Source of the DNA: Nitratireductor aquimarinus
GTDB taxonomy: Bacteria > Pseudomonadota > Alphaproteobacteria > Rhizobiales > Rhizobiaceae
Reading direction: 5' to 3'
Length of the DNA stretch: 64,000 nt
Assembly (NCBI RefSeq): GCF_046773475.1
Contig: NZ_CP177239.1
Location: 3,906,001 to 3,970,000 of the forward strand
In this document: positions 35,075 through 44,183 of the stretch, piece after piece
Layout of the letters: each line of letters begins with the position of its first letter
How positions within the stretch are numbered: position 1 is the stretch's first letter
The notes under the pieces: generated by a model
The model's database searches: none
Seen by the model: only the letters and a program-made list of their open reading frames with translations
Told to the model about the DNA's origin: nothing
Translations under genes and position numbers: made by a program

Positions 35075-35383
35075 ATGCCCAGTTCCATCACCGGCCTCGT
35101 GTCTCACCCCTTGAGTGGCGATACGGTTTTGCAGCACGAGATTGCGGCAGAGCAGGCGTCGTCTCTGGGGCATGCAGGCCGGCGGGTCGAGAAGGCGCTG
35201 GCGCGGCTTTCCGAAGCGGATGAAAGCGATGCGGAAGCGCGCGACCGCCTGCTTCACGCCGCTGCTGATGCGGTTCATGGCTATTTCATTCAGCGCGAGC
35301 TGTGCGGAATGCGCAGGCATGATGATGTCATCAAGGACATGGCCATCCCGGGCAGGGTTCTGGCCCGATTGGGCGCGACCTGA
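35075..35383 (+). CDS. Small helical protein resembling DUF6665
   Basis: A 102-residue mostly helical protein. The core LQHEIAAEQASSLGHAGRRV followed by ALARL...RDRLLHAAADAVHGYFIQRELCGMRRHDDVI and a closing IPGRVLARLGA matches my memory of the small DUF6665 family of Hyphomicrobiales. That assignment is from recall, not a search. The start is uncertain: ATG 35075 gives a family-like length, while GTG 35048 adds nine residues. No SD decides. No membrane or catalytic motif is visible. Confidence 0.65.
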   Translation: MPSSITGLVSHPLSGDTVLQHEIAAEQASSLGHAGRRVEKALARLSEADESDAEARDRLLHAAADAVHGYFIQRELCGMRRHDDVIKDMAIPGRVLARLGAT

Positions 35384-35501
35384 CAACCAGGCTGCATCCG
35401 CTCTCTGGTCTGGCGAATCCCTTATTCTGGTCCGCTTGCCGTTGCCGCGTTGCGATGGCAGTCCCGGTCTGCAATCAGATGCAGGCAGAAGAGATTAAGC
35501 A

Positions 35502-36257
35502 ATGGAAAACCGGTACGGTACGCTGGCCTCCTGGGTTTATCACCTCGACAAGCCCATAGGCCGCTCCTTCGGCGATATCGAGTTTTATCGTGATCGTCTG
35601 GCAGGCTGCAGCGGTCCCGTCCTTGAGCCTGCGGCTGGCAATGGCCGGGTGCTGATTCCGCTTCTTGAAGCTGGCTTCGATATTCGTGGTTTCGACGCGT
35701 CGGACGAGATGGTCGCCCATTGCCGGGCGGAGTGCGCGAAGAGGGGGCTGTCGGCGCCGGTCGATATCCAGCGCTTCGAGACGTTCTCCTACCCTGAGCG
35801 ATTTGAGGCCATCATCATTCCCGCCGGTTCGTTCCAGCTTGTCACGGAGCCGGAGGCAGCACTTGGCGTCCTTCGGCGATTCCATGACGCTCTTTGTCCG
35901 GGCGGACGCCTGCTGCTTGATCTCGATCCGCTGGCCTCACTCGCCGATACGTCCCGCACCGCGCGTCACTGGCGCGACGGGGACAGTCTTCTGACGCTGT
36001 CGGAGCAGCGTGTGGAAACCTGCTTCCAGCGCCAGACCATGCTTTCCCACCTGCGTTACGAGCAGTGGCGCGATGATGTTCTTGTGGCAAGTGAGCTGCA
36101 GCTCTTCCATCTGCGCCTATGGGGCGTTCTGGAGATGGAACTCGCCCTGAAAGCCGCGGGTTTCAAGGAAATTCGCGTCCATGGCGACTATTGCGCCGAT
36201 GAGAAGCCCGGGCCTGAGGCAGTCAGCTTCACCTTCGAGGCGGTCGCCGGCGCGTGA
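35502..36257 (+). CDS. Class I SAM-dependent methyltransferase
   Basis: A 251-residue Rossmann-fold methyltransferase. Motif I is VLEPAAGNGRVLIPLLEAG (residues 41-59), the acidic end of strand 2 is in IRGFDASDEMV, and the post-motif block PGGRLLLDLDP is present. The N-terminus resembles those of small-molecule methyltransferases near SAM-binding ubiE-like proteins. The acceptor is unknown. The only SD candidate is weak. It is separated from petA by 267 bases, which contain an A/T-rich stretch near 36296-36340 likely to include the petABC promoter. Confidence 0.82.
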   Translation: MENRYGTLASWVYHLDKPIGRSFGDIEFYRDRLAGCSGPVLEPAAGNGRVLIPLLEAGFDIRGFDASDEMVAHCRAECAKRGLSAPVDIQRFETFSYPERFEAIIIPAGSFQLVTEPEAALGVLRRFHDALCPGGRLLLDLDPLASLADTSRTARHWRDGDSLLTLSEQRVETCFQRQTMLSHLRYEQWRDDVLVASELQLFHLRLWGVLEMELALKAAGFKEIRVHGDYCADEKPGPEAVSFTFEAVAGA

Positions 36258-36524
36258 TCTGGACGGCAGGTGTCAGGATGGTGGGAGGCGCGTTCGTTGA
36301 AAAATAAGAGTTTTTCACTCATCTTTATTCGCTGTGTTTTACCCGCGACAATCTGCCATCTAAAGCCGCCCCCGTCTGGACAAGTTCCTGCGTGGCGCAT
36401 AGAAACCATCGAAAAATGCCGGGGGTAGAACCGGGCAGCTTTGCCATGCGTGGTAAAATGCCCGTGTTTGAGGTGCAATGAGGCTTCCCGACCGGCCGAA
36501 CTGAGGTGAAAGGATCGCAGTCCC

Positions 36525-37088
36525 GTGAGCGCTACCGATTCGACCGAACATACAAGGCGTGACTTTCTTTATGTCGCCACAGGCGTTGCCGGTGCCGTTG
36601 GCATCGCCGGCGTCGCATGGCCGTTCATCGACCAGATGCGGCCAGATGCGTCCACCCGGGCGCTGGCGTCTATTCAGGTAGACGTGTCCGGCGTTGAGCC
36701 CGGCATGTCCCTGACCGTGAAATGGCGCGGCCGGCCTGTGTTCATCCGCAACCGGACTGAGAAGGAAATTGAGGAAGCCAAGGCTGTTGCTCTGGCCGAC
36801 CTCAAGGACCCGATCGCACGCAATGCCAACATTGCTGCCGATGCACCGGCGACGGATATCGACCGCTCGGCGGGCGAGGGCAAGGAAAACTGGCTCGTCA
36901 TGGTTGGCGTCTGCACCCATCTGGGCTGCGTGCCGCTCGGCCAGGCCGGTGATTTCGGCGGCTGGTTCTGCCCGTGCCATGGTTCGCACTACGACACCGC
37001 TGGCCGCATCCGCAAAGGTCCGGCTCCAGAAAACCTGGCGGTTCCGACTTTTGAATTCGTGTCCGACACCGTCATCCAGGTCGGCTAA
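36525..37088 (+). CDS. petA: Ubiquinol-cytochrome c reductase Rieske iron-sulfur subunit
   Basis: A 187-residue Rieske protein. A Tat-type signal anchor (RRDFLY at 11-16, then a hydrophobic helix to about 35) holds it in the membrane. Cluster ligands are C130 and H132 (CTHLGC) and C149 and H152 (CPCH), with the disulfide pair C135-C151. It passes electrons from ubiquinol to cytochrome c1 in the bc1 complex. The start is GTG with GAAAGGA about 12 bases upstream. First gene of petABC, 23 bases before petB. Confidence 0.97.
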   Translation: MSATDSTEHTRRDFLYVATGVAGAVGIAGVAWPFIDQMRPDASTRALASIQVDVSGVEPGMSLTVKWRGRPVFIRNRTEKEIEEAKAVALADLKDPIARNANIAADAPATDIDRSAGEGKENWLVMVGVCTHLGCVPLGQAGDFGGWFCPCHGSHYDTAGRIRKGPAPENLAVPTFEFVSDTVIQVG

Positions 37089-37111
37089 GGCTTGGCGAGA
37101 GGGGATTTTCA

Positions 37112-38398
37112 ATGAGCGCTGGACATTCGACCTATACGCCCAAGACCGGCCTCGGCCGCTGGATGGATGCGCGTTTGCCGCTTCCGCGTCTGGTCTATGA
37201 TTCTTTCGTGGCCTATCCGGTGCCACGCAACCTCAACTATGCATACACCTTCGGCGGCATCCTTTCGCTGATGCTGGTGGCGCAGATCGTGACCGGCATC
37301 GTGCTGGCCATGCATTATGCGGCCAACACCGAAGTTGCCTTTGTTTCCGTCGAGAAGATCATGCGCGACGTCAACTCCGGTTGGCTGCTGCGCTACCTGC
37401 ACTCCAACGGCGCGTCGATGTTCTTCATCGCCGTCTATGTGCACATCTTCCGCGGCCTCTACTACGGTTCCTACAAGGCACCGCGCGAGATGCTGTGGAT
37501 CCTCGGCTGCATCATCTACCTGCTGATGATGGCGACCGCCTTCATGGGCTACGTGCTTCCGTGGGGCCAGATGAGCTTCTGGGGCGCAACGGTCATCACC
37601 GGCTTCTTTACCGCCATTCCATTGGTGGGTGAGTGGATCCAGCAGCTGCTTCTGGGGGGCTTCGCCGTCGACAACCCGACGCTGAACCGCTTCTTCTCGC
37701 TGCACTACCTGCTGCCCTTCATGATCGCCGGCGTTGTCGTCCTGCACGTGTGGGCGCTGCATGTGACCGGTCAGACCAACCCGACCGGCATCGAAGTGAA
37801 GCAGAAGACCGACACCGTGGCCTTCACGCCCTATGCGACCGTCAAGGACGCGTTCGCCATGGTCGTGTTCATGCTGCTGTTCGCCTACTTCGTCTTCTAC
37901 ATTCCGAACTACATGGGTCACCCCGACAACTACATCGAGGCTGACGCTCTGAAGACCCCGGCGCACATCGTTCCCGAATGGTACTTCCTGCCGTTCTACG
38001 CGATCCTGCGTGCGATCACCTTCAACATCGGACCGATCGACTCCAAGCTGGGCGGCGTTCTGGCCATGTTCGGCGCCATCGCGGTTCTGTTTGTCGTGCC
38101 CTGGCTCGACACCTCGAAGGTTCGTTCGGCTGTCTACCGTCCGTGGTTCAAGCTCTTCTTCTGGCTCTTCGTCGTGAACGCCGTCTTCCTCGGCTGGCTC
38201 GGCTCGCGTCCGGCAGAAGGCATCTACGTGGCGATGGCACAGGGTGCGACGCTGTACTACTTCGCCTTCTTCATCGTGATCATGCCGGTTCTCGGTCTGG
38301 TCGAGACGCCCCGCCGTCTGCCCAATTCCATCACGGAAGCGGTGCTTGAGAAGAAGTCCTCCGCCGGCGCGCCGGCCACCGAACAGGCAAAGGGCTGA
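37112..38398 (+). CDS. petB: Cytochrome b of the bc1 complex
   Basis: A 428-residue cytochrome b with eight or more membrane helices. The heme-ligand His pairs fall in helices B and D, and the Qo-site PEWY motif is visible (IVPEWYFLPFYAILR). The C-terminal extension beyond about residue 410 is polar. It is a separate gene, not fused with cytochrome c1 as in Bradyrhizobium fbcH. SD GAGAGGGG precedes ATG 37112. It oxidises ubiquinol at the outer face and returns one electron to the quinone pool at the inner face. Confidence 0.97.
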   Translation: MSAGHSTYTPKTGLGRWMDARLPLPRLVYDSFVAYPVPRNLNYAYTFGGILSLMLVAQIVTGIVLAMHYAANTEVAFVSVEKIMRDVNSGWLLRYLHSNGASMFFIAVYVHIFRGLYYGSYKAPREMLWILGCIIYLLMMATAFMGYVLPWGQMSFWGATVITGFFTAIPLVGEWIQQLLLGGFAVDNPTLNRFFSLHYLLPFMIAGVVVLHVWALHVTGQTNPTGIEVKQKTDTVAFTPYATVKDAFAMVVFMLLFAYFVFYIPNYMGHPDNYIEADALKTPAHIVPEWYFLPFYAILRAITFNIGPIDSKLGGVLAMFGAIAVLFVVPWLDTSKVRSAVYRPWFKLFFWLFVVNAVFLGWLGSRPAEGIYVAMAQGATLYYFAFFIVIMPVLGLVETPRRLPNSITEAVLEKKSSAGAPATEQAKG

Positions 38399-38427
38399 GC
38401 GAGAGAATGCGCAAAGGGATTTTCGAA

Positions 38428-39252
38428 ATGAAGAACGTCCTCAACGGATTGGCCGCGCTCGGTCTCGGTCTGGCTGTCGCTACGGCAGCCGACGCCGCCG
38501 AGTTCCCGATCAAGAAGCCGGTCGAGCAGGACTGGTCGTTTGCCGGCCCGTTCGGCACCTACGACAAGGGCCAGCTGCAGCGCGGCTTCAAGGTCTACCG
38601 CGAGGTCTGCGCGGCGTGTCACTCGATGAATCTTGTGGCGTTCCGCAACCTCACCGATCTCGGCTACTCCGACGCCCAGGTGCGTGCGATTGCAGCCGAG
38701 TATGAGGTCGAGGACGGTCCGGATGATGCCGGTGACATGTACATGCGCCCGGCAAAGCCGTCGGACCGCTTCCCGGCTCCGTTCGCCAACCCGCAGCAGG
38801 CTGCCGCCTCCAACAGCGGTGCAGTCCCCCCGGACTTCTCGCTGATTGCCAAGGCGCGAGCTGTCGAGCGTGGTTTCCCGACCTTCGTCTTCGACATCTT
38901 CACCCAGTATGCCGAGGCAGGCCCGGATTACATCCACGCCCTGCTGACCGGTTACAGTGACGATACCGAGGGACACGAAGTTCCGGCTGGCACCTACTAC
39001 AACCCGTACTTCCTCTCCTCGGCTTCGCTGGCCATGGCGCCGCCGCTCTCCGAGGGCATGGTGACCTATGATGACGGTGCGCCCGAGACGGTCGATCAGT
39101 ATGCGCGCGATATCTCCGCGTTCCTGATGTGGGCAGCCGAGCCGCACATGGAAGCACGCAAGTCCACGGGCTTCGTGGTCATGATCTTCCTTCTGCTCTT
39201 CGGCGGTCTGGTCTATCTGACCAAGCGCAAGATCTGGTCTGACGCACACTGA
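38428..39252 (+). CDS. petC: Cytochrome c1 of the bc1 complex
   Basis: A 274-residue cytochrome c1. A cleavable signal peptide (residues 1-24, ending ADAA) precedes the heme c site C61-A-A-C64-H65. MAPPLSEGM contains the likely axial Met. A single C-terminal anchor helix (about 247-265) ends in KRKIW. ATG 38428 follows AAAGGGA at 38413-38419; the longer frame starting at 38407 would put extra charged residues before the signal. Last gene of the operon, followed by a strong terminator. Confidence 0.97.
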   Translation: MKNVLNGLAALGLGLAVATAADAAEFPIKKPVEQDWSFAGPFGTYDKGQLQRGFKVYREVCAACHSMNLVAFRNLTDLGYSDAQVRAIAAEYEVEDGPDDAGDMYMRPAKPSDRFPAPFANPQQAAASNSGAVPPDFSLIAKARAVERGFPTFVFDIFTQYAEAGPDYIHALLTGYSDDTEGHEVPAGTYYNPYFLSSASLAMAPPLSEGMVTYDDGAPETVDQYARDISAFLMWAAEPHMEARKSTGFVVMIFLLLFGGLVYLTKRKIWSDAH

Positions 39253-39277
39253 CGCGCCGTCCACATAAAGAGATTTG

Positions 39278-39304
39278 AAAGGGCGCCGCCGGCGCCCTTT
39301 TCTT
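39278..39304 (+). terminator. Intrinsic terminator of petABC
   Basis: AAAGGGCGCC (39278-39287) pairs with GGCGCCCTTT (39291-39300) across a GCC loop and runs into TTTTCTTTT. It is 26 bases after the petC stop. The symmetric A and T ends allow action in both directions. Confidence 0.93.
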
Positions 39305-39438
39305 TTGCGCGATGATGCAGTTTACAGTCAGGTGAAAACGCCTGATCTCGCGCAGACAGGGCAACAGCAGACCATCTGCCGTTTCATCGTTCTGTGTGAA
39401 AGGTGAAGCGGACAATCAGGCGAAACAGGGCAGGGCAC

Positions 39439-39990
39439 ATGGCAGCTTCGCAGACACTTCAGGAAACCCTTCTTTCCGCAATCCGCACGATCCCGGACTA
39501 TCCGAAACCCGGCGTGATGTTCCGCGACATCACCACGCTTCTGGGCAATGCACGCGCCTTCCGCCGTGCGGTGGATGAACTGGTGCACCCCTATGCCGGC
39601 ACCAAGATCGACAAGATCGCCGGCATTGAGGCGCGTGGCTTCATTCTGGGCGGCGCCATGGCGCACCAGCTGTCGTCGGGTTTTGTTCCGATCCGCAAGA
39701 AGGGAAAGCTGCCGCACGACACCGTGCGCGTGGCCTACAGCCTTGAATACGGCATCGACGAGATGGAGATGCACAAGGACGCGGTGAAGCCGGGCGAGAA
39801 GGTTCTTCTGGTCGATGACCTGATCGCCACCGGTGGCACCGCCGAAGGCGCGGTGAAGCTTCTGACCCAGATGGGTGCGGAAATCGTCGCAGCCTGCTTC
39901 GTGATCGATCTTCCGGACCTGGGCGGCCGCGCCAAGCTCGAAGCGCTTGGGGTCGACGTCCACACCCTGATCGCCTTCGAAGGCGATTGA
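39439..39990 (+). CDS. apt: Adenine phosphoribosyltransferase
   Basis: A 183-residue Apt. The start of the fold (IRTIPDYPKPGVMFRDITTL), the GIEARGFILGGAMA active-site loop and the PRPP motif VLLVDDLIATGGTAEGAV are all present and complete. It salvages adenine to AMP with PRPP. ATG 39439 gives the standard N-terminus with AGGGCA before it. The longer frame to 39403 adds a basic segment unlike the family. It is monocistronic, between the pet terminator and an A/T-rich spacer. Confidence 0.95.
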   Translation: MAASQTLQETLLSAIRTIPDYPKPGVMFRDITTLLGNARAFRRAVDELVHPYAGTKIDKIAGIEARGFILGGAMAHQLSSGFVPIRKKGKLPHDTVRVAYSLEYGIDEMEMHKDAVKPGEKVLLVDDLIATGGTAEGAVKLLTQMGAEIVAACFVIDLPDLGGRAKLEALGVDVHTLIAFEGD

Positions 39991-40074
39991 ATACTGTTGT
40001 TCCTTGAAGTTTTTCAGTATACCCTCATAAGGAGTTGTTTTTATTTAATTATATTATAATTTAGATATATATAG
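39991..40074 (+). promoter_or_regulatory. A/T-rich start region of the autotransporter gene
   Basis: This 84-base spacer is far more A/T-rich than its surroundings, especially 40036-40074. A perfect TATAAT is at 40055-40060, only 14 bases before the ATG. If it is the -10, transcription would start about 7-8 bases before the ATG, so the mRNA would be nearly leaderless. AAGGAG at 40029-40034 is about 40 bases from the ATG, too far to act as its SD. A TTGTTT at 40035-40040 is a poor, closely spaced -35. Confidence 0.5.
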
Positions 40075-42063
40075 ATGAGATTGTCTTTTTTGTTGGTGCT
40101 CTTCGCTATTGGCGGAGAGCTCTCCACTGCGTGTTTGGCGCAGGAGGGGGCCGTCATTCATTTTCCTGTCGGCTCGACGGGAGACGCGGAAACCGATGCT
40201 CAGTGGGGGCTTGCCCGGATCAATGCCCACCTGGCTCACAGGGCCGGGTTCACGGGCGGGGGCATCCTGGTCGGCTTGCTCGACAGCGGAGCCGACGCTT
40301 CTCATCCAGAGCTTTTCGGGCGGGTTTCATCGAAGTCGTTTGATCTTCGTGGCCTCATGTATGGCAGCAGTGACCCTGTTGGACACGGCACGATGGTGGG
40401 GAGTGTTCTGGTCGGGAACAGGGACGGAAACGGTATGCATGGAGTGGCCTATGACGCCACGCTCATGTCCGTTCAGTTGTCGCACTCCGACCCTCTCGAC
40501 CTCACATTCGCTTTCTCCTTCATGTATGCGCTGGAGATGGGGGTCGACCTCATCAATGCTTCGTTTGGGCTGCAGACCTACGTGCCTCTGTACCCCGACG
40601 ATGATCCCGGGGTTCTCAGCCCTTTGAGTTACACTCTGTTTGCGGTGCATGAAGCCGCCGGTGCGGGGATCCTGACAGTTTGGGCGGCGGGCAATCATGG
40701 CCGTGGATCTGTTGCGCTTCTTCCGAGCCTCCCGCTTGTCTTTCCTGAACTGGAAAGCACCACGCTTGCCGTCACCGCAGTCAATACGGATGGGCGGCTC
40801 GCCTATTACGCCAACAAATGCGGCTTCGCCGCCCGTTGGTGTCTGGCCGCGCCTGGCGGAGAGGCCGGTGCATCAAATGGCATCTATGCGGCCCGGACAG
40901 GGGGAGGTTATCTCTCCGGCATGGGCACTTCGCTGGCTGCACCGCATGTCACCGGCGGGCTCGCAATCGCGCGTCAGATGTTTCCGCAGGCTGATACGCG
41001 CGACATACGCAAGCTGATCCTTCACACTGCGCTAGATATCGGTGATCCGGGCGTCGATCCGGTTTTCGGCTGGGGCCTGCTTGACCTGGGCAATCTGACG
41101 GAAACCATTTCCCCGGCCGGGCGCAGTATTTTTGCCGCTTCTTCCCGCAGCAGGCACATGGCGATGGCGCAGGCGGCACGCGCGCCTTTTGACACCATGC
41201 GGCGACGCGTGCCGCTAAACGACCGGCTCTGGATGAGTGGCAGTTTCTTGCATTCCAGAACTTCCGTCTCACCCGGTTTTCCAGAGGCGCGAGCGAGCAT
41301 CAGGACGCTCTACACGGGTGTCGATCTGATCGATCAGGTCAATGTTACCGCCGGCTTTGGCGTTGGCTACGCTGAGGTGGACACCAGTGAGCGTGCCACT
41401 GCCAACACCGCGCATGCGAAAGGCGTGCATGGTTTCGCCTATGGGACCTGGGATATTGGCGACTGGCGCCTGCGGGCCAGCGCGGGCGTCAGCCGTTTCC
41501 GCCAGACCCACACGCGGCGCACCATCCCGGGGCTTGCCGGCACGGTGACCGCGCTGGGCCAACCGGTGGCGCAGTCGCACAATGTCGCCCATGGTGGCTT
41601 CGGAACGATGGAGACCGGTTATCGGCGGGCTTTCGGTTGGGGGGACGCAACGCTCTTTGCGCATTTGTCGGGGATCACCCAGCGCTTTGGGCCGGCACAT
41701 GAAACGGGGCTGGAACTGCTCGGTCAGACTGTGAGCGCCGGCCGCACCACCACGGTTGAAACCGGCCCGGGCATCCGCCTGTCCGGCAGGTTCGGACTGG
41801 CGGACTGGGAGGTCGAGCCGGGGCTGGAGCTCGCTTACGCGCGTGCTCTCAAACCGGGCGCTTTCGCGGTCGATACCACGCTTCTCGGCCGTGTGCTGGA
41901 AGCGCGGGCCGAAGGGGTGGGGCGTGACAGGCTTGATATCGCGGCGAAGCTGGATCTGCATTTGCCGGAAACCGGTGCGTCCGCCAGAATTGGCTATGCC
42001 GGCGCGTTTTACGGGGCCGGCAATCAGCACCAGGTTTCGCTCGGCCTGTCGGTCAGCTATTGA
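40075..42063 (+). CDS. Autotransporter with N-terminal subtilisin-type (S8) serine protease domain
   Basis: A 662-residue protein. A signal peptide (1-22, ending CLAQ) precedes an S8 protease domain with the complete triad: D70 (GLLDSGAD), H104 (GHGTMVG) and S286 (GTSLAAPHVTGG). From about residue 390 to the C-terminal SVSY the pattern is an autotransporter beta-barrel: alternating short amphipathic strands with a final aromatic residue. It should be secreted through the Sec system and displayed on, or released from, the outer membrane. At 662 residues it is compact, with no visible repeat passenger stalk. The A/T-rich start and an 11-base overlap with the convergent MaoC gene suggest later arrival at this locus. 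Confidence 0.9.
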   Translation: MRLSFLLVLFAIGGELSTACLAQEGAVIHFPVGSTGDAETDAQWGLARINAHLAHRAGFTGGGILVGLLDSGADASHPELFGRVSSKSFDLRGLMYGSSDPVGHGTMVGSVLVGNRDGNGMHGVAYDATLMSVQLSHSDPLDLTFAFSFMYALEMGVDLINASFGLQTYVPLYPDDDPGVLSPLSYTLFAVHEAAGAGILTVWAAGNHGRGSVALLPSLPLVFPELESTTLAVTAVNTDGRLAYYANKCGFAARWCLAAPGGEAGASNGIYAARTGGGYLSGMGTSLAAPHVTGGLAIARQMFPQADTRDIRKLILHTALDIGDPGVDPVFGWGLLDLGNLTETISPAGRSIFAASSRSRHMAMAQAARAPFDTMRRRVPLNDRLWMSGSFLHSRTSVSPGFPEARASIRTLYTGVDLIDQVNVTAGFGVGYAEVDTSERATANTAHAKGVHGFAYGTWDIGDWRLRASAGVSRFRQTHTRRTIPGLAGTVTALGQPVAQSHNVAHGGFGTMETGYRRAFGWGDATLFAHLSGITQRFGPAHETGLELLGQTVSAGRTTTVETGPGIRLSGRFGLADWEVEPGLELAYARALKPGAFAVDTTLLGRVLEARAEGVGRDRLDIAAKLDLHLPETGASARIGYAGAFYGAGNQHQVSLGLSVSY

Positions 42064-42532
42064 CTGCGGCCTTCATCAGAACGCCGTTGTCGAACTGCAT
42101 CACCGTTTCGCCGTCGCCATTGCAGGCGGCGGCCATCAGCGTCACCAGATGCCAGCCGGGGCGTGAGGCGAGCGGACGATGCGCCGTTGCCGTGCGCGTG
42201 AAGGTGATCGTGTCGCCTTCAAAGACGGGCTTTAGCCATTTCAGGTTGGAGAAGCCGGGGGAGGGGCCGAATTCGGGTTTTTCGCCGGGGCCGTCCCATG
42301 CGCCATGGGCGTCGCGTTCAATGCCTTCGAGATTGTAGCGCATCCACATGGAGCAGGTGTGCCAGCCAGAGGCGCACAGCCGCCCGAACACGCTGTCGCG
42401 TGCGGCTTCCGGGTCCGTGTGGAAAGGCTGCGGATCATAGGCGCGGGCGAAGGCGATGATCTCCTCGGCGCTGAATGTGTGCGTGCCCAGCGTCACGGTT
42501 TCGCCAAGCCGCAGGAAACGGTCGATACTCAT
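42053..42532 (-). CDS. MaoC family dehydratase/hydratase (second of a pair)
   Basis: A 159-residue hot-dog-fold protein of the MaoC type. The overhanging segment around AFARAYDPQPFHTDPEAA contains the D-x5-H catalytic pair of R-hydratases. It is followed by GRLCASGWHTCSMWMRY and a beta-strand core. It probably hydrates an enoyl-CoA or related thioester. Its start overlaps the end of the preceding MaoC gene (ATGA), so the two proteins are made together and may form a heterodimer. The 3' end overlaps the convergent protease gene by 11 bases. Confidence 0.86.
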   Translation of the reverse strand: MSIDRFLRLGETVTLGTHTFSAEEIIAFARAYDPQPFHTDPEAARDSVFGRLCASGWHTCSMWMRYNLEGIERDAHGAWDGPGEKPEFGPSPGFSNLKWLKPVFEGDTITFTRTATAHRPLASRPGWHLVTLMAAACNGDGETVMQFDNGVLMKAAVNS

Positions 42533-42996
42533 GCTGCCGCTCCCGTCGCACGCATCCTGAACATGATCGGGTTCTCCATCTCCATCACCGTCTCCCCGCG
42601 CTGGTTGGTCACCAGATGGCGAAACGTCACCAGGCCGATGCCCGGGCGCGATTTGAGCGGACGGCGCTCCAGCACCGTTGTCTGGCCGCTGAGCGTATCT
42701 CCGGCGATGACGGGGCGCTTCCAGCGCGCGTCGGTGATGCCGGGCGAGCCCTGAGACGTGGAATCGACCAGAAACGCGTCATAGAGCATCCGCATGAACA
42801 TGGCGCAGCTGTGCCAGCCGGAGGCCGCCAGACCGCCCAGTATGCTGGCCTTGCCGGCTTCTTCGTCCAGATGCATGGGTTGCGCGTCGAACTGTCTTGC
42901 AAACGCGATGATCTCTTCTGCGCTCACGGTCTTCTCGCCGAACGGGATTGTCAGCCCCGGCTCAAGATCCTCGAACGCCCACTTCTTGTCTGTCAT
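42529..42996 (-). CDS. MaoC family dehydratase/hydratase (first of a pair)
   Basis: A 155-residue MaoC-type protein. AFARQFDAQPMHLDEEAG holds the D-x5-H pair, followed by GGLAASGWHSCAMFMRML. It is clearly related to the neighbouring MaoC protein, so the pair looks like a tandem duplication. ATG 42996 has AGGAAG at good spacing; the longer frame to 43086 has no SD. The substrate is unknown; such pairs often serve CoA-thioester metabolism. Confidence 0.87.
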   Translation of the reverse strand: MTDKKWAFEDLEPGLTIPFGEKTVSAEEIIAFARQFDAQPMHLDEEAGKASILGGLAASGWHSCAMFMRMLYDAFLVDSTSQGSPGITDARWKRPVIAGDTLSGQTTVLERRPLKSRPGIGLVTFRHLVTNQRGETVMEMENPIMFRMRATGAAA

Positions 42997-43070
42997 GATT
43001 GCTTCCTGTTCAGGCTTGAACCTTATGGCCGCAAGCGCGGCCTTCTTCAAGGACCTGGGGCTGAGGCATT

Positions 43071-43128
43071 TAGGGTCAGGACCCATTAATCAGGCCGACC
43101 ATTGCGTATTAATGGGGGCCTGGCCCTA
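43071..43128. repeat. Imperfect inverted repeat abutting the corA stop codon
   Basis: The arm at 43071-43090 (TAGGGTCAGGACCCATTAAT) and the arm at 43108-43128 are inverted copies with two substitutions and one insertion. The right arm includes the corA stop codon (TAG, 43126-43128 on the minus strand). It has the look of a mobile palindromic element inserted at the 3' end of corA; no gene is inside. Confidence 0.75.
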
Positions 43129-44097
43129 GAGCCAGCCGCGCCCCTTGAAATACCAGAAGGGAAGCACTGCCGAGAGGACCATCACGACAAGGGCCAGAGG
43201 GTAGCCATAGGTCCATTGGAGCTCCGGCATGAACTCGAAGTTCATGCCGTAGATCGATGCGACGAGGGTGGGCGGCAGGAACACCACCGCCACCACCGAG
43301 AAGATCTTGATGATGGCGCTCTGTTCGATGCTGATCATGCCAAGCGTGGCGTCGAGCAGGAAGTTGATCTTGTGGGAGAGGCTGGAAGCATGAACGGAAA
43401 GCGCTTCAACATCGCGCGACAGCGTCTTGATATGGGCGCGCAGCTCCTTGCTGTTCTTTGCCGATACGGCGCTGAAGAAGGTGGCAAGACGCTGCATCGT
43501 GAGCAGGCTTTCCTGCAGGTTGGCGAGCAGGTCTTCCTTGCCGCCGATCCTGCGCAGAATGATCTGAAAGCTGCGGTCGCGGCTGGACGCTTTCTTTTCC
43601 GACGGATGGAAAATGCCCTTGGAGAGTTCCTGAACTTCGCGGCCGGCGCGTTCGAGAATGTCCGCGAGCCGTTCCACCACGGCGTCGAGCAGGTTGATCA
43701 GAACCGCCTCGCCGGTGGCGCAGCCAAGGGCGCTCTTCTCCGCCCGTTGCGGAAATGTCTGGAACGCGCGGGGCTCGTGAAAGCGTACGGTGACCAGCGG
43801 CTTGCCCGGCGACAGGATGAACGTCACCGGCCCCATCTCGGGCTGATCCTTCTCGCTCTGTGCGGGCAGGGTGGTGGTCATGAAGTGCGCGCCGTCTTCG
43901 CTGTAGAGGCGGCTGGAGACCTCGATCTCCTCCATATCCTTGCGGTTTGGCACGTCGATGCCGAGCCAGTCCTCGACGGTTTTTTCTTCTTCGTCGGTCG
44001 GGGCGAGCAGGTCTAACCAGACGATTTTTTCACGCTCGGCGTCTGCAAATTCGACAGGCTTAAGGCGTTGGTTCTCAAAAATAAAAGTCTTAATCAC
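43126..44097 (-). CDS. corA: CorA family divalent-cation transporter
   Basis: A 323-residue CorA-type channel. The large cytoplasmic domain (about 1-255) is followed by two membrane helices. The selectivity motif YGMNFEFMPEL lies between them at about residues 285-295, with the family GMN intact. It forms a pentamer importing Mg2+ (or Co2+/Ni2+). The very basic C-terminus (WYFKGRGWL) fits. No SD-rich leader is obvious; ATG 44097 is the family start. A palindromic repeat touches its stop codon. Confidence 0.93.
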   Translation of the reverse strand: MIKTFIFENQRLKPVEFADAEREKIVWLDLLAPTDEEEKTVEDWLGIDVPNRKDMEEIEVSSRLYSEDGAHFMTTTLPAQSEKDQPEMGPVTFILSPGKPLVTVRFHEPRAFQTFPQRAEKSALGCATGEAVLINLLDAVVERLADILERAGREVQELSKGIFHPSEKKASSRDRSFQIILRRIGGKEDLLANLQESLLTMQRLATFFSAVSAKNSKELRAHIKTLSRDVEALSVHASSLSHKINFLLDATLGMISIEQSAIIKIFSVVAVVFLPPTLVASIYGMNFEFMPELQWTYGYPLALVVMVLSAVLPFWYFKGRGWL

Positions 44098-44183
44098 ATC
44101 TACTCTCCTGCAAAATCCCGGGGGCGACCATTTCCGGCTATTGTGACGCCGTCAAGACATGATGCCGGGATGTGCAGAAGACA

